This document shows, one piece after another, positions 52,994 to 60,906 of a stretch of DNA of 64,000 nt. Within the stretch, counting starts at the first letter, position 1, and each line of letters begins with the position of its first letter. The notes under the pieces were generated by a model, which searched no databases, had not been told where the DNA came from, and saw only the letters and a program-made list of their open reading frames with translations. The stretch is taken from positions 1-64,000 of the forward strand of contig UQVZ01000014.1 in assembly GCA_900544675.1 (NCBI GenBank). Direction: 5' to 3'. This DNA comes from an uncultured Bacteroides sp. (GTDB lineage: Bacteria > Bacteroidota > Bacteroidia > Bacteroidales > Bacteroidaceae). A program made the translations under genes and the position numbers.

Positions 52994-55516
52994 ATGCGTT
53001 TACGGTTTTTATTCATTATTTTAGCTTTCGCTTGTATATACACAGGACAAGCCAAAGATTTTATTTGGTATGACGGGACTCATGCCATCACCTACAGCCT
53101 TCCTAAAAATGTATCTCCGGTAGTAAAAGTGGCAGTAGATATGTTTACAGAAGACATGGAACAAGTCACAAGTTTACGTCCTCAGACAACCTCGGCAGAC
53201 CGGGCGATTGTCCGGATTGTCCAGCTGGATAAAGCAGACAAAAGACTGAGGCAGGAATTGTCACAGGCAGGCGTTCCAATCTCAGATTTAAACGGAAAAT
53301 GGGACAGCTTTTTCTTAACAGTAAAAAAGGAACAGCAACAACTGCTTGTAGTAGGAAGCGATGCTCGCGGCACAGCCTATGGTGTTTTAGAGTTATCGCG
53401 TCTGGCTGGAATCTCCCCGTGGGTATGGTGGAGTGATGTGACACCTGAAAAGAAAGAACGCCTGACGGTAGATGAGGATTTTCAGACTTTACAAAGTCCT
53501 TCAGTCAAATACCGGGGTATATTTTTGAACGATGAAGACTGGAGCTTACAACCCTGGAGTTGGAAAACTTTTGAACCAAATTCTATCAAAGGCAGGATTG
53601 GAGCAAAAACATACAAAGAAATATTCAAGCTTTTGCTCCGTTTGCGTGCTAACATGATATGGCCGGGAATGCATGGCATAACGACTCCTTTTTATTATGT
53701 ACCTAAAGCTAAAGAGACTGCAGACTCATGTGGCATCGTAATCGGCACATCACATTGTGAACCCCTAATGCGTAATAATGTAGGAGAATGGGATACTCGC
53801 CGCAGAGGAAGCTACAATTATATTACAAATAAAGATTCTGTGCAGGCTTATTGGATAGAGCGGTTAAAAGAGGCTCATCCTTATGAGAATATTTATACTA
53901 TTGGAATGCGGGGAATCCATGACGGTTCTATGGAAGGTGTTCAGACAATGGAGGAAAAGACCCAAGCATTGCAACAGGTAATTGATGACCAACGTCGTCT
54001 GCTTGCCCAATATGTCAATAAGGATGTGACCCGAATTCCTCAAAGCTTTGTACCATACAAAGAAGTTTTGCAAATTATGGAGAATGGGTTACAAGTGCCG
54101 GATGATGTAACACTGATGTGGTGTGATGACAACTATGGTTACATGACCCGTTTAAGTGATGCGGAACAACAGAAGAGAAGCGGAGGGGCAGGTGTGTATT
54201 ATCACTTAAGCTACTGGGGACGTCCGCATGACTATATGTGGCTGTGCACCACGCAACCCGGATTGATTTATAATGAAATGAAACAGGCTTACGACCATCA
54301 TGCCCGTCGAATTTGGATTGTCAATGTACACGACCTGAAACCAGCGGCTTATGACCTTGAGCTGTTTCTCGATTTAGCTTGGAACATAGACTGTGTTACG
54401 CCCGCTACAATAAACAATCATTTGGGTAAGTGGCTCATACGTGAATTCGGGATAGAGGCTGGACAAAAATTACTCCCTGCCATGTTGGAATATTACCGCT
54501 TATGTGCCATCAGAAAGCCTGAATTTATGGGATGGACACAAGTAGAACTTGATAAGAAACAATATCCGCGTGGACGTTCGCAAGTTATTGATACGGAGTT
54601 TAGCCTCACAGCATTCGGAGGAGAACTGGACCGTTACTTAGAATCTTTCGAAGCTGTAAAGCAAAAGATAGAAGAAGTAGAACCATTGATTGACCCAAAG
54701 CGGAAAGACGCTTTTTATTCGCATATCAAATATCAGGTATTTGCGGCATCTGCCATGAGTGTCAAGATGTTGGAAGCGCAACGGGCACGCTCGTATGCCA
54801 TGGGGCAATGTGATGAGACCTTGTGGGAACGGGAGAACGCCATGTTACGAGCTTGTGCCAACAGTCAAAAAGCGTATCAGGAAATACGGATGTTGACAGA
54901 TTATTACAATAACCGGCTGGCTAATGGGAAATGGCGCCATTCCATGTGTTACAATCCACGTGACTTATATGTATTCTTTCCACCGACATTACCCGTGGGG
55001 CTGACCGACAAAGAGGTAGAAATGTATGCAGACAAGACTTCGCGGCCTGTTGGAAAACATCCTGTCCGCATTGACAAGTGCATAGCCCGCAATGCTTGTG
55101 ATTATACGGAAGCTACAAACGAAGTGTTTACGATACAAGCATTGGGACATAGCATGAATGCGGTATCATTGCCTAAAGGCGGTTCATTGACTTTTGAATT
55201 TGATTGTCCCTGGGAAGGTGAAGCTGTTTTACGCACAGCAGTCATACCGACACAGCCCAATGATAAAGGAGATATCCGTTTCAGTGTCCGGATAGACAAT
55301 GAAACGCCACAGGAAATCTCATTCCGTGAAACAGGACGTACAAACACGTGGAAACGTAACGTCCTGCGCGGTCAGGCCGTGAAAAAGACACAGCATACCC
55401 TGACCAGCGGCAAACATACGCTGACAATTACGGCATTGGACAATCATGTCGTGGTAGACCAATGGATGTTAGACTTCATACCTGAACGCAAATTTTATGT
55501 ATTTCCTGTAAAATAA
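52994..55516 (+). CDS. GH115 alpha-glucuronidase
   Basis: This secreted 840-residue enzyme has a signal peptide (~1-20, ACIYTGQA). It has the GH115 layout: an N-terminal alpha/beta domain (~25-160), a TIM barrel from about 170 (SVKYRGIFLNDEDWSLQPW, ANMIWPGMHG, IGTSHCEPLMRNN, MWCDDNYGYMTRLSD), a helical bundle (~490-650), and a C-terminal beta domain (~680-840). GH115 enzymes remove glucuronic or 4-O-methylglucuronic acid from xylan; some act on arabinogalactan side chains. It comes 85 bases after the sensor gene and 52 before the broken GH2 gene. Confidence 0.93.
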   Translation: MRLRFLFIILAFACIYTGQAKDFIWYDGTHAITYSLPKNVSPVVKVAVDMFTEDMEQVTSLRPQTTSADRAIVRIVQLDKADKRLRQELSQAGVPISDLNGKWDSFFLTVKKEQQQLLVVGSDARGTAYGVLELSRLAGISPWVWWSDVTPEKKERLTVDEDFQTLQSPSVKYRGIFLNDEDWSLQPWSWKTFEPNSIKGRIGAKTYKEIFKLLLRLRANMIWPGMHGITTPFYYVPKAKETADSCGIVIGTSHCEPLMRNNVGEWDTRRRGSYNYITNKDSVQAYWIERLKEAHPYENIYTIGMRGIHDGSMEGVQTMEEKTQALQQVIDDQRRLLAQYVNKDVTRIPQSFVPYKEVLQIMENGLQVPDDVTLMWCDDNYGYMTRLSDAEQQKRSGGAGVYYHLSYWGRPHDYMWLCTTQPGLIYNEMKQAYDHHARRIWIVNVHDLKPAAYDLELFLDLAWNIDCVTPATINNHLGKWLIREFGIEAGQKLLPAMLEYYRLCAIRKPEFMGWTQVELDKKQYPRGRSQVIDTEFSLTAFGGELDRYLESFEAVKQKIEEVEPLIDPKRKDAFYSHIKYQVFAASAMSVKMLEAQRARSYAMGQCDETLWERENAMLRACANSQKAYQEIRMLTDYYNNRLANGKWRHSMCYNPRDLYVFFPPTLPVGLTDKEVEMYADKTSRPVGKHPVRIDKCIARNACDYTEATNEVFTIQALGHSMNAVSLPKGGSLTFEFDCPWEGEAVLRTAVIPTQPNDKGDIRFSVRIDNETPQEISFRETGRTNTWKRNVLRGQAVKKTQHTLTSGKHTLTITALDNHVVVDQWMLDFIPERKFYVFPVK

Positions 55517-55568
55517 ACCTAGCAAGCAATCCCTTGCCCTTTTTAAAAAGAGCTTAAACCATAAGAAC

Positions 55569-56271
55569 ATGAAAAATATAATCCGTCACATTTGTTTATT
55601 TCTATTCTGTCTATGCTTCTTCAGTGCGAAAGCACAACAGACCGAAAGGCTTTACCTTTCAGGAATAGATGCAGACCACACAGTAACTTGGGACTTTTGG
55701 TGCTCAGCCGGTATGAAATCAGGAAGCTGGGAAAAGATACAAGTACCTTCATGCTGGGAGCAACAGGGGTTTGGCGGCTATACTTACGGCCGCTATTATA
55801 TCTATAAAGAACGGGAAAACTATAAACCGTATGATAACTATCGGGAACATGAATTTCATGACGAGTACGGCATTTACCGCCATCGTTTCAGCGTGCCAAA
55901 GAAATGGCAAGACAAACAAATCCGTATCGTATTCGAAGGTGTAATGACCGATGCCGATGTCAAAATCAATGGCATTTCGGCAGGTCCTGTACATCAAGGC
56001 GGATTTTATCGCTTTTCGTATGATATAACGGAACATTTAATATTTGACGAAGAAAACGCATTAGAAGTCACCGTTCATAAGCAGTCGGCTGACCCATCGG
56101 TCAATGCTGCTGAACGCCGCGCAGACTGGTGGCTTTTCGGCGGGATATACCGTCCTGTCTATCTGGAGGCAAAACCCCGGATGCACATAAGCCGGTTTGC
56201 TGTAGATGCCCGTGCTGATGGAACTTTACATACCGATATTTTCGCCAAAAATTCGATACACAAATAGGAAT
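55569..56271 (+). pseudogene. GH2 glycosidase, 5' fragment interrupted by the mobile element
   Basis: The frame starts at 55569 with a signal peptide (CFFSAKAQ) and encodes the N-terminal jelly-roll domain of a GH2 enzyme (IQVPSCWEQQGFGGYTYGRYYI, GIYRHRFSVPKKW, RIVFEGVMTDADVKING, RRADWWLFGGIYRPVYL). It reads DIFAKNSIHK and stops at 56265-56267. If one A is removed from the run at 56247-56251, the reading becomes AKIRYTNRNL and passes into CTGTTAGA at 56272. That agrees with the LLEFSLLAAD of the right fragment. So this gene has both an A-run frameshift and a 6.1-kb insertion. GH2 members are beta-galactosidases, beta-glucuronidases and related enzymes. Confidence 0.9.
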
Positions 56272-56279
56272 CTGTTAGA
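56272..56279. repeat. Left direct repeat (putative attL core)
   Basis: CTGTTAGA is identical to 62407-62414. It is the only repeat of useful length that I find at both GH2 break points. Confidence 0.6.
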
Positions 56280-56442
56280 AACAAGCTATTTATAAGCTTT
56301 TCTCAAAGAGTAAGGTAATGACTTGGCAACGGTTGCTAATTCTGTGATATGCGGTGTATTTCCACCTAAAAACTCTCGCCGACTGCAAAAATACAAAAAA
56401 AGAGGATAGGAGTGCAAGTCTTATAAAGTTTTTTCTTGCTTT
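56280..56442. other. Left end of the element
   Basis: This non-coding stretch has a short inverted repeat, GCAACGGTTGC, near 56326. Close to the AraC stop it has an A-rich run that reads as a T run downstream of the leftward AraC gene (near 56394-56400). No gene is seen. Confidence 0.4.
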
Positions 56443-57342
56443 TCATTCGTATATTCCATTTTGGTAGTCCGTGATATATTGCGTAAATGTCTTTCCCGTC
56501 TGTTGCTTGAAGAAGCGCATCAGATGGCTGGGGTCGGAAAAGTGGAACTCGTCCGCCAACTGGCTCACGTTGCGGTCGGAGAACAACAGCTCGTTTTTCA
56601 ATTCCTCCAACAAGCGTTGTTTGAGCAGATGGGTGGCGGACACGCCGAACTGCGCCATTACAGAATTGTTCAGAGTGATACGGCTCACGCGGAGTATATC
56701 GGCATATTCCTGAACACGCTGCATGTCGCGGATATGTTTCTCCAACAGGTCTTTGAATTGGAAGGCATAATTGTTCTTCGGCACTTCGACCGGCAGACGG
56801 TAAGTTTTGGCGTATGCCCGGTTGATAACCACCAACAGATAGTAAAGCACAGATACGATAAGGTTGTAAGTGTCTGCCACAGGATGCAGCAGCTCCTGTT
56901 TTATCTTCCCCAAGAGGCGCATATATTCCGCCAGTTCTTCCGGCGCGGCAAACAGGTACGGTGGCGTGTCGGTCTGATAATAATACAGCAGGCGATAGAC
57001 GAAGAACTTGTCGGCGATGAACGTGCGCATAAAGTCTTCGCGAAAGATAAGAAAGGTGTAGTCCAGTTCCGCTTCGTCCACGTGCCATTCCTGTTGCTGG
57101 TGCGGCGACAGGAGGAGCACCATATCGTCCCGTAACTCTATTTTGCGGAAGTTTAACAGCACATAGCCATTGGCGCGGCGAAAGAAATAGAAACTGAAAA
57201 AATCCGTCTTGAACGTCCGGTGCTCGGTCAAGACACCACAGATGTCCTTGCTCTCGCCTGTGTTGATGTAGAAGTCCACGCCGCAACGTGTCTTGCTGAA
57301 CGGGACGCTGACCAGTCTTTCGGGGTTGGTTATCGTTTTCAT
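56443..57342 (-). CDS. AraC-family transcriptional regulator
   Basis: This 299-residue protein has an N-terminal cupin-like sensing domain (~15-160) and a C-terminal pair of helix-turn-helix motifs (~200-295: YADILRVSRITLNNSVMAQFG, then VSQLADEFHFSDPSHLMRFFKQQTG). The start at 57342 (MKTITNPERL) is preferred to a frame 28 codons longer because the -7 box lies within that extension. It is divergent from the MBL and radical-SAM operon and likely controls it. No signal peptide is seen. Confidence 0.9.
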   Translation of the reverse strand: MKTITNPERLVSVPFSKTRCGVDFYINTGESKDICGVLTEHRTFKTDFFSFYFFRRANGYVLLNFRKIELRDDMVLLLSPHQQQEWHVDEAELDYTFLIFREDFMRTFIADKFFVYRLLYYYQTDTPPYLFAAPEELAEYMRLLGKIKQELLHPVADTYNLIVSVLYYLLVVINRAYAKTYRLPVEVPKNNYAFQFKDLLEKHIRDMQRVQEYADILRVSRITLNNSVMAQFGVSATHLLKQRLLEELKNELLFSDRNVSQLADEFHFSDPSHLMRFFKQQTGKTFTQYITDYQNGIYE

Positions 57343-57364
57343 CGCTCTTGTTCTTTGCTTTCTG

Positions 57365-57372
57365 CAAATATA
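57365..57372 (-). promoter_or_regulatory. -7 box of the AraC regulator gene
   Basis: The minus strand reads TATATTTG, matching TAnnTTTG, about 16 bases from the expected transcript start to the chosen ATG. Confidence 0.6.
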
Positions 57373-57391
57373 CATCATTCTTTTATCAAAA

Positions 57392-57448
57392 TGGCATATA
57401 TTCCTCTTTTTAAGGCATAGAGGCATCAGGGGAATCTTCCGAACTTTG
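57392..57448 (+). promoter_or_regulatory. Divergent control region of the cargo operon
   Basis: A GGCAT word occurs at 57393-57397, 57414-57418 and 57422-57426; the last two sit within AGGCAT repeats 8 bases apart. They precede a degenerate -7 box, GAACTTTG (57441-57448), 30 bases before the MBL gene. A weak promoter next to repeated words fits activation by the divergent AraC protein. Confidence 0.35.
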
Positions 57449-57477
57449 CACCCGACAAATCATAAAAGCGTAACATT

Positions 57478-58254
57478 ATGAACGAGAAAGCTATTATCCG
57501 GTTGGTGCGCAGCGCCACCTTGAAAATCAATTATGCAGGACACACCATCCTTGTTGACCCCGTATTTGCCGACAAAGGAACCCTGCAATCCGCTCTCGGC
57601 GTGTATAAAAGTCCGAGGGTGCATCTGGTAATGCCCATCAGCGAAATCACCGAGGGCGTGGATATGGTACTGCTCACACACAACCACATTGACCATTATG
57701 AACCGAGCGTGAAACAACATTTGCCGAAAGACATCCCTTTCTACACCCAGCCGCAAGACAAGGAAACCCTCGTGCAAGATGGTTTTACAAATGTAGAAGC
57801 AATTGAAAAGAGCAAGACAATAGGCAACCTGACCATCCACCGCACCACGGGTCATCACGGTTTCGGTCAGGTAGGCCAGATGATGGGACCCGTGTCGGGC
57901 TATGTGCTGATGGCGGAGGGACTTCCGACCATTTATATAATGGGCGACTGCAAATGGGAACCGTGCATCCTTGAAACCGTGGAAAAATACCGCCCTGATT
58001 ATATCGTTGTAAACAGCGGCGGTGCGGTGTTCCCCGAATTTTCCAAGACAGACGGCTGCATCATCCCCGACGAACAGGAAGTGATGGCGATGCTCGACAC
58101 GCTCCCCGCACAAATCAAACTGATAGCCGTACACATGGATGCTATTGACCATTGCCAGACAACACGCGAAATCCTGCGAAACGAAGCCCGCCACCACGGA
58201 GTGGATATGAACCGACTGATTATGCCGGGAGATGGGGAGAGCATTACGTTATGA
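57478..58254 (+). CDS. MBL-fold metallohydrolase
   Basis: This 258-residue cytosolic protein has the metallo-beta-lactamase zinc motif THNHIDHY (His68, His70, Asp72, His73), a second-site TTGHHG and IMGDCKW with the bridging Asp. It resembles UlaG-like lactonase/phosphodiesterase members, but the substrate is unknown. It is the first gene of a row of three whose stops and starts overlap (ATGA at 58251), so it is translationally coupled to radical-SAM protein A. This suggests that it processes a substrate or product of the pair. Confidence 0.88.
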   Translation: MNEKAIIRLVRSATLKINYAGHTILVDPVFADKGTLQSALGVYKSPRVHLVMPISEITEGVDMVLLTHNHIDHYEPSVKQHLPKDIPFYTQPQDKETLVQDGFTNVEAIEKSKTIGNLTIHRTTGHHGFGQVGQMMGPVSGYVLMAEGLPTIYIMGDCKWEPCILETVEKYRPDYIVVNSGGAVFPEFSKTDGCIIPDEQEVMAMLDTLPAQIKLIAVHMDAIDHCQTTREILRNEARHHGVDMNRLIMPGDGESITL

Positions 58255-58919
58255 GTGTTTGCATCAAATCGCTGATAAAGAATATGAACATAGTGATAGG
58301 CTGCTCAATAGGGTGCAGCTACTGCTATGCCCGTAATAACTGTCGCCGCTTCCATATCACGGACGATTTTTCTGTACCCGAATATATGGGGCGCAAGCTA
58401 CACATCATCGACACTCCAAAACCTCACGTATGGCTGATGACCGGAATGAGCGACTTCTCCGATTGGAAGCCTGAATGGAACGCGGAGATTTTCGGAAGAA
58501 TGAAAAGCAATCCGCAACACGCTTATATCTTTCTTACGAAACGTCCGGATAAGGTCTGTTTTTCTACGGATGACGAAAATGTCTGGATGGGCGTGACCGT
58601 CACGCGCAGTTCCGAGAAAAAAAGGTTAGAAGATTTGAAAAGAAATATCAAGGCCAAACATTACCACGTCACCTTTGAACCTATCTTTGACGAAATCGGA
58701 GAGATAGACTTCGCGGGTATCGATTGGGTTGTCATAGGCACGGAAACGGGACATCGGAAAGGCAAAGTGGATTCCCGTCTCGAATGGGTACTTCACATTG
58801 CCGACCAAGCCAAAGCGCAAGGAATCCCCGTATTTATGAAAGAGGATTTGCTGCTTATAATGGGTGAAGAAAGGATGATTCAGGAACTGCCGGAACAATT
58901 TATCAAACGCATACAATGA
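58251..58919 (+). CDS. Radical SAM protein, 'mobile pair' protein A type
   Basis: From the coupled start at 58251 (MSVCIKSLIKNMN) the protein has 222 residues; a longer frame from 58152 lies inside the MBL gene. The radical-SAM cluster motif is GCSIGCSYCYARN (Cys18, Cys22, Cys25). HVWLMTGMSDFSDWKPEWN, IFLTKRPDKV and VWMGVTV resemble the Gp37/DUF5131 branch, and ending at about 220 residues makes it short. In my memory NCBI families name such neighbours 'radical SAM mobile pair protein A'; I cannot confirm this by search. The reaction is unknown. Its stop overlaps the protein B start by four bases. Confidence 0.82.
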   Translation: MSVCIKSLIKNMNIVIGCSIGCSYCYARNNCRRFHITDDFSVPEYMGRKLHIIDTPKPHVWLMTGMSDFSDWKPEWNAEIFGRMKSNPQHAYIFLTKRPDKVCFSTDDENVWMGVTVTRSSEKKRLEDLKRNIKAKHYHVTFEPIFDEIGEIDFAGIDWVVIGTETGHRKGKVDSRLEWVLHIADQAKAQGIPVFMKEDLLLIMGEERMIQELPEQFIKRIQ

Positions 58920-59791
58920 ATACTGAAACAATCAAGGAAATAGACGTACAGAGCGTTATGACCAAATCCGCACTGCCAGTCGGAGGATATTCGGTCAATC
59001 CTTACGTGGGATGCCCTCACGCCTGCAAGTATTGCTACGCATCGTTTATGAAACGCTTCACCGGGCATACAGAACCGTGGGGCGCGTTTCTGGACGTGAA
59101 GAACTGGAAACCGATAGCCAATCCGCACAAATATGACGGTGAGCGCATCGTGATAGGTTCCGTGACGGACGGTTACAACCCCTATGAGGAACAATTCCGC
59201 CGTACCCGCAGGCTGCTCGAAGAACTGCGCGGAAGCAACGCCGAGATTATGGTATGTACGAAGTCCGACCTCGTCCTTCGCGACCTCGACCTGTTGAAAC
59301 GTTTTCCCAAAGTAACGGTGTCATGGTCGGTCAATACGCTTGACGAGCGGTTTCGTACGGATATGGACAATGCCGTGAGCATAGAACGTCGTCTGAACGC
59401 AATGCGTCAGGTCTATGAGGCGGGCATCCGTACCGTGTGTTTCGTATCGCCCATATTCCCCGGAATAACCGATATGAAGGCGATTATCGAGAAAGTGAAA
59501 GGATATGCCGATTTGATATGGCTCGAAAACCTGAACCTGCGCGGACAATTCAAAGGAGAGATAATGGCATATATCCGTGAGAAGCATCCCGAACTCTTCC
59601 CATTATACGATGAGATTTACAACAAGAAAAGGCTTGATTACTGGCAGGCATTGGAGCAGGACATATCCCAATATGCACAGACGCAAGGATTTCCCTATCG
59701 GGTGAACGATTTGCCTTACGGACGCTCGGAAAAAGGAAAGCCTGTCATCGTAAATTATTTCTATCACGAAAAAATCAGGCTCAAAAAATAA
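58916..59791 (+). CDS. Radical SAM protein, SPL-like, 'mobile pair' protein B type
   Basis: This 291-residue radical-SAM enzyme has the cluster motif CPHACKYCYAS (Cys33, Cys37, Cys40), as in spore photoproduct lyase-like proteins. Barrel-strand blocks follow: IVIGSVTDGYNPYEEQ, IMVCTKSDLVLRDLDLL, VTVSWSVNTLD and GIRTVCFVSPIFPGITD. The partner, protein A, is encoded immediately upstream with an ATGA overlap, which suggests equimolar synthesis and probably a complex. The substrate is unknown; SPL-like relatives include DNA-repair and tRNA/protein-modifying enzymes. Confidence 0.85.
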   Translation: MNTETIKEIDVQSVMTKSALPVGGYSVNPYVGCPHACKYCYASFMKRFTGHTEPWGAFLDVKNWKPIANPHKYDGERIVIGSVTDGYNPYEEQFRRTRRLLEELRGSNAEIMVCTKSDLVLRDLDLLKRFPKVTVSWSVNTLDERFRTDMDNAVSIERRLNAMRQVYEAGIRTVCFVSPIFPGITDMKAIIEKVKGYADLIWLENLNLRGQFKGEIMAYIREKHPELFPLYDEIYNKKRLDYWQALEQDISQYAQTQGFPYRVNDLPYGRSEKGKPVIVNYFYHEKIRLKK

Positions 59792-60161
59792 GATGTATAT
59801 AAATTCCCGCTATGGGATGATAGCAAACAGCTTCGGTATGCCCGAAACACAAACTTGCTACCATAAAAACAGAGTTCAGACTTTAAAACAACTCATAAAC
59901 TTTGGGCAACTCAAAGGACTGCTCGCAGCTTCTTTCGGAAGCAAACGGGGGCGTTCAGGGGGCAACCCCACTGGCTCATTGGGGAGTTTTTAGCATGAGC
60001 GTCAGCGGTGCGTGAAGAAAACGCCATAAGGAGCTATGGCTTTTGTTCCCAAAAGCCTGCGGCGGTGTCGGTTTTCCCTTGTCGGTCGGCAGAACGGAAG
60101 TCCGTCTGGCCAGCCTACGGATGGCGATACTCACCTCCGTTGCTTCCACAGCAGGCTTGAT

Positions 60162-60191
60162 GATGAATGAAAATCCGATGAATTGATGAAT
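60162..60191 (+). repeat. Iteron-like GATGAAT words
   Basis: GATGAAT occurs at 60162-60168, 60177-60183 and 60185-60191. The inverse ATTCATC appears at 60380-60386 and the near-match TTTCATC at 60372-60378, so two clusters in opposite orientation enclose ~190 bases. Possible binding sites of a relaxase, replication or regulatory protein. Confidence 0.4.
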
Positions 60192-60431
60192 GGGCGACTT
60201 AACATACTAAAAGTCATAGAGATACATGCTCAACATTCTTTCATCAAACCGCTTGTCAAAAGAAAAGCGATGAGTAAGGCTGTGTCCGTTTTCTCTTTTC
60301 ATCAGCCATATCCTTTTGTTGAGAGTTTGATGAGGATGTAAACCGCTGTTATTCTTTATGTTTATATATACTTTCATCAATTCATCAAAATAATAAATAG
60401 CACTCATGCAAATTACCATGCCGTATTCCGG

Positions 60432-60451
60432 CAGACTTGCAGGCAAGTCTG
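60432..60451. repeat. Perfect inverted repeat
   Basis: CAGACTTGC (60432-60440) and GCAAGTCTG (60443-60451) form a 9-base perfect inverted repeat with a 2-base centre. It lies about 80 bases beyond the end of the leftward RhuM-like gene. Candidate operator, transfer-origin arm or recombination-associated site. Confidence 0.45.
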
Positions 60452-60533
60452 AAAGTTTTGAATTATTGAGAAGTGAAGATAACGCATTGATGTTCTGTAA
60501 TATACGACCTAAACAACCGTTCAACAAACCCGT

Positions 60534-60896
60534 TCACAAAACATTTGGCGACGAAAAGAAAAATAGCACTTGTCTGTCTTTTCGCAAGCACAGCCTTTCC
60601 AACAGGGCGTTGCGTACCCTTGCGGCATTGGGTGTGTTGATACGGAAAGCGATTGCCACGACCATTGGCAGGGCATACGCCTCCGCACAATAGCCGTTGT
60701 GCAGCCTGATGCTCCTTTCCACCTCGCAAGGTTGCAGCGCTCCGCTTTTGTACACGGCTCGGATGGCGGCACGGAGTGTCGGGGCGATGACACCGAACAG
60801 CGTTACCAATTCCATTTCGCTCATCCACACGTTGGCGGTATCGGACGGTACGGCAACACTGCCGCACCCGTCCATCGTGATTGTTGTCCGTTCCAT
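60534..60896 (-). CDS. Small RhuM-like DNA-binding protein
   Basis: This 120-residue protein resembles the small accessory proteins found beside integrases in Bacteroides elements. WMSEMELVTLFGVIAPTLRAAIRAVYKSGAL looks like a helix-turn-helix, and the following YALPMVVAIAFRIN...ARVRNALLERL fits the RhuM/KilA-type N-terminal domain that binds DNA. It could regulate or direct excision. It ends 11 bases before the integrase stop on the same strand, so it is downstream of the integrase and likely co-transcribed. Confidence 0.65.
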   Translation of the reverse strand: MERTTITMDGCGSVAVPSDTANVWMSEMELVTLFGVIAPTLRAAIRAVYKSGALQPCEVERSIRLHNGYCAEAYALPMVVAIAFRINTPNAARVRNALLERLCLRKDRQVLFFFSSPNVL

Positions 60897-60906
60897 AGGC
60901 TGTGCG

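Larger units (their letters stand above)
59792..60533. other. Non-coding, repeat-rich stretch of the element
   Basis: No credible gene lies here. It begins with GC-rich sequence with short foldable parts (GGGGGCAACCCC near 59959, ACGGA/TCCGT near 60100). It continues with GATGAAT words on both strands (60162-60386) and an inverted repeat at 60432-60451. This is what a transfer origin or the scar of a deleted mobilisation gene could look like, but nothing proves either. Two short frames (59793-59993 and 60207-60527 on the minus strand) lack recognisable sequence. Confidence 0.5.

Noticed and set aside
56251..56256. ATTCGA shared by both GH2 break regions as the recombination core
   Set aside because: It is in the same codon phase at 56251 and 62435, but joining there would remove about 15 residues of the expected beta-sandwich; CTGTTAGA fits better.
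56386..56393. Leftward TATTTTTG box at the left end of the element
   Set aside because: It lies in a T-rich run after the AraC gene and points antisense into the GH2 fragment; probably a chance match in AT-rich DNA.
56366..57367. Long minus-strand frame of 333 codons overlapping the AraC gene
   Set aside because: Arg/Gly/Pro-rich without motifs and in the shadow of the AraC regulator, which has clear helix-turn-helix sequence.
59793..59993. 66-codon frame after radical-SAM protein B
   Set aside because: Starts one base after the stop, but its sequence is uninformative and its end lies in a foldable GC-rich part; more likely non-coding.
60162..60451. CRISPR-like array
   Set aside because: The repeats are only 7-9 bases, unevenly spaced and in both orientations; no cas genes are present.
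60207..60527. 106-codon minus-strand frame in the element
   Set aside because: Runs through the inverted repeat and repeat words, with no recognisable motif; not separable from chance.
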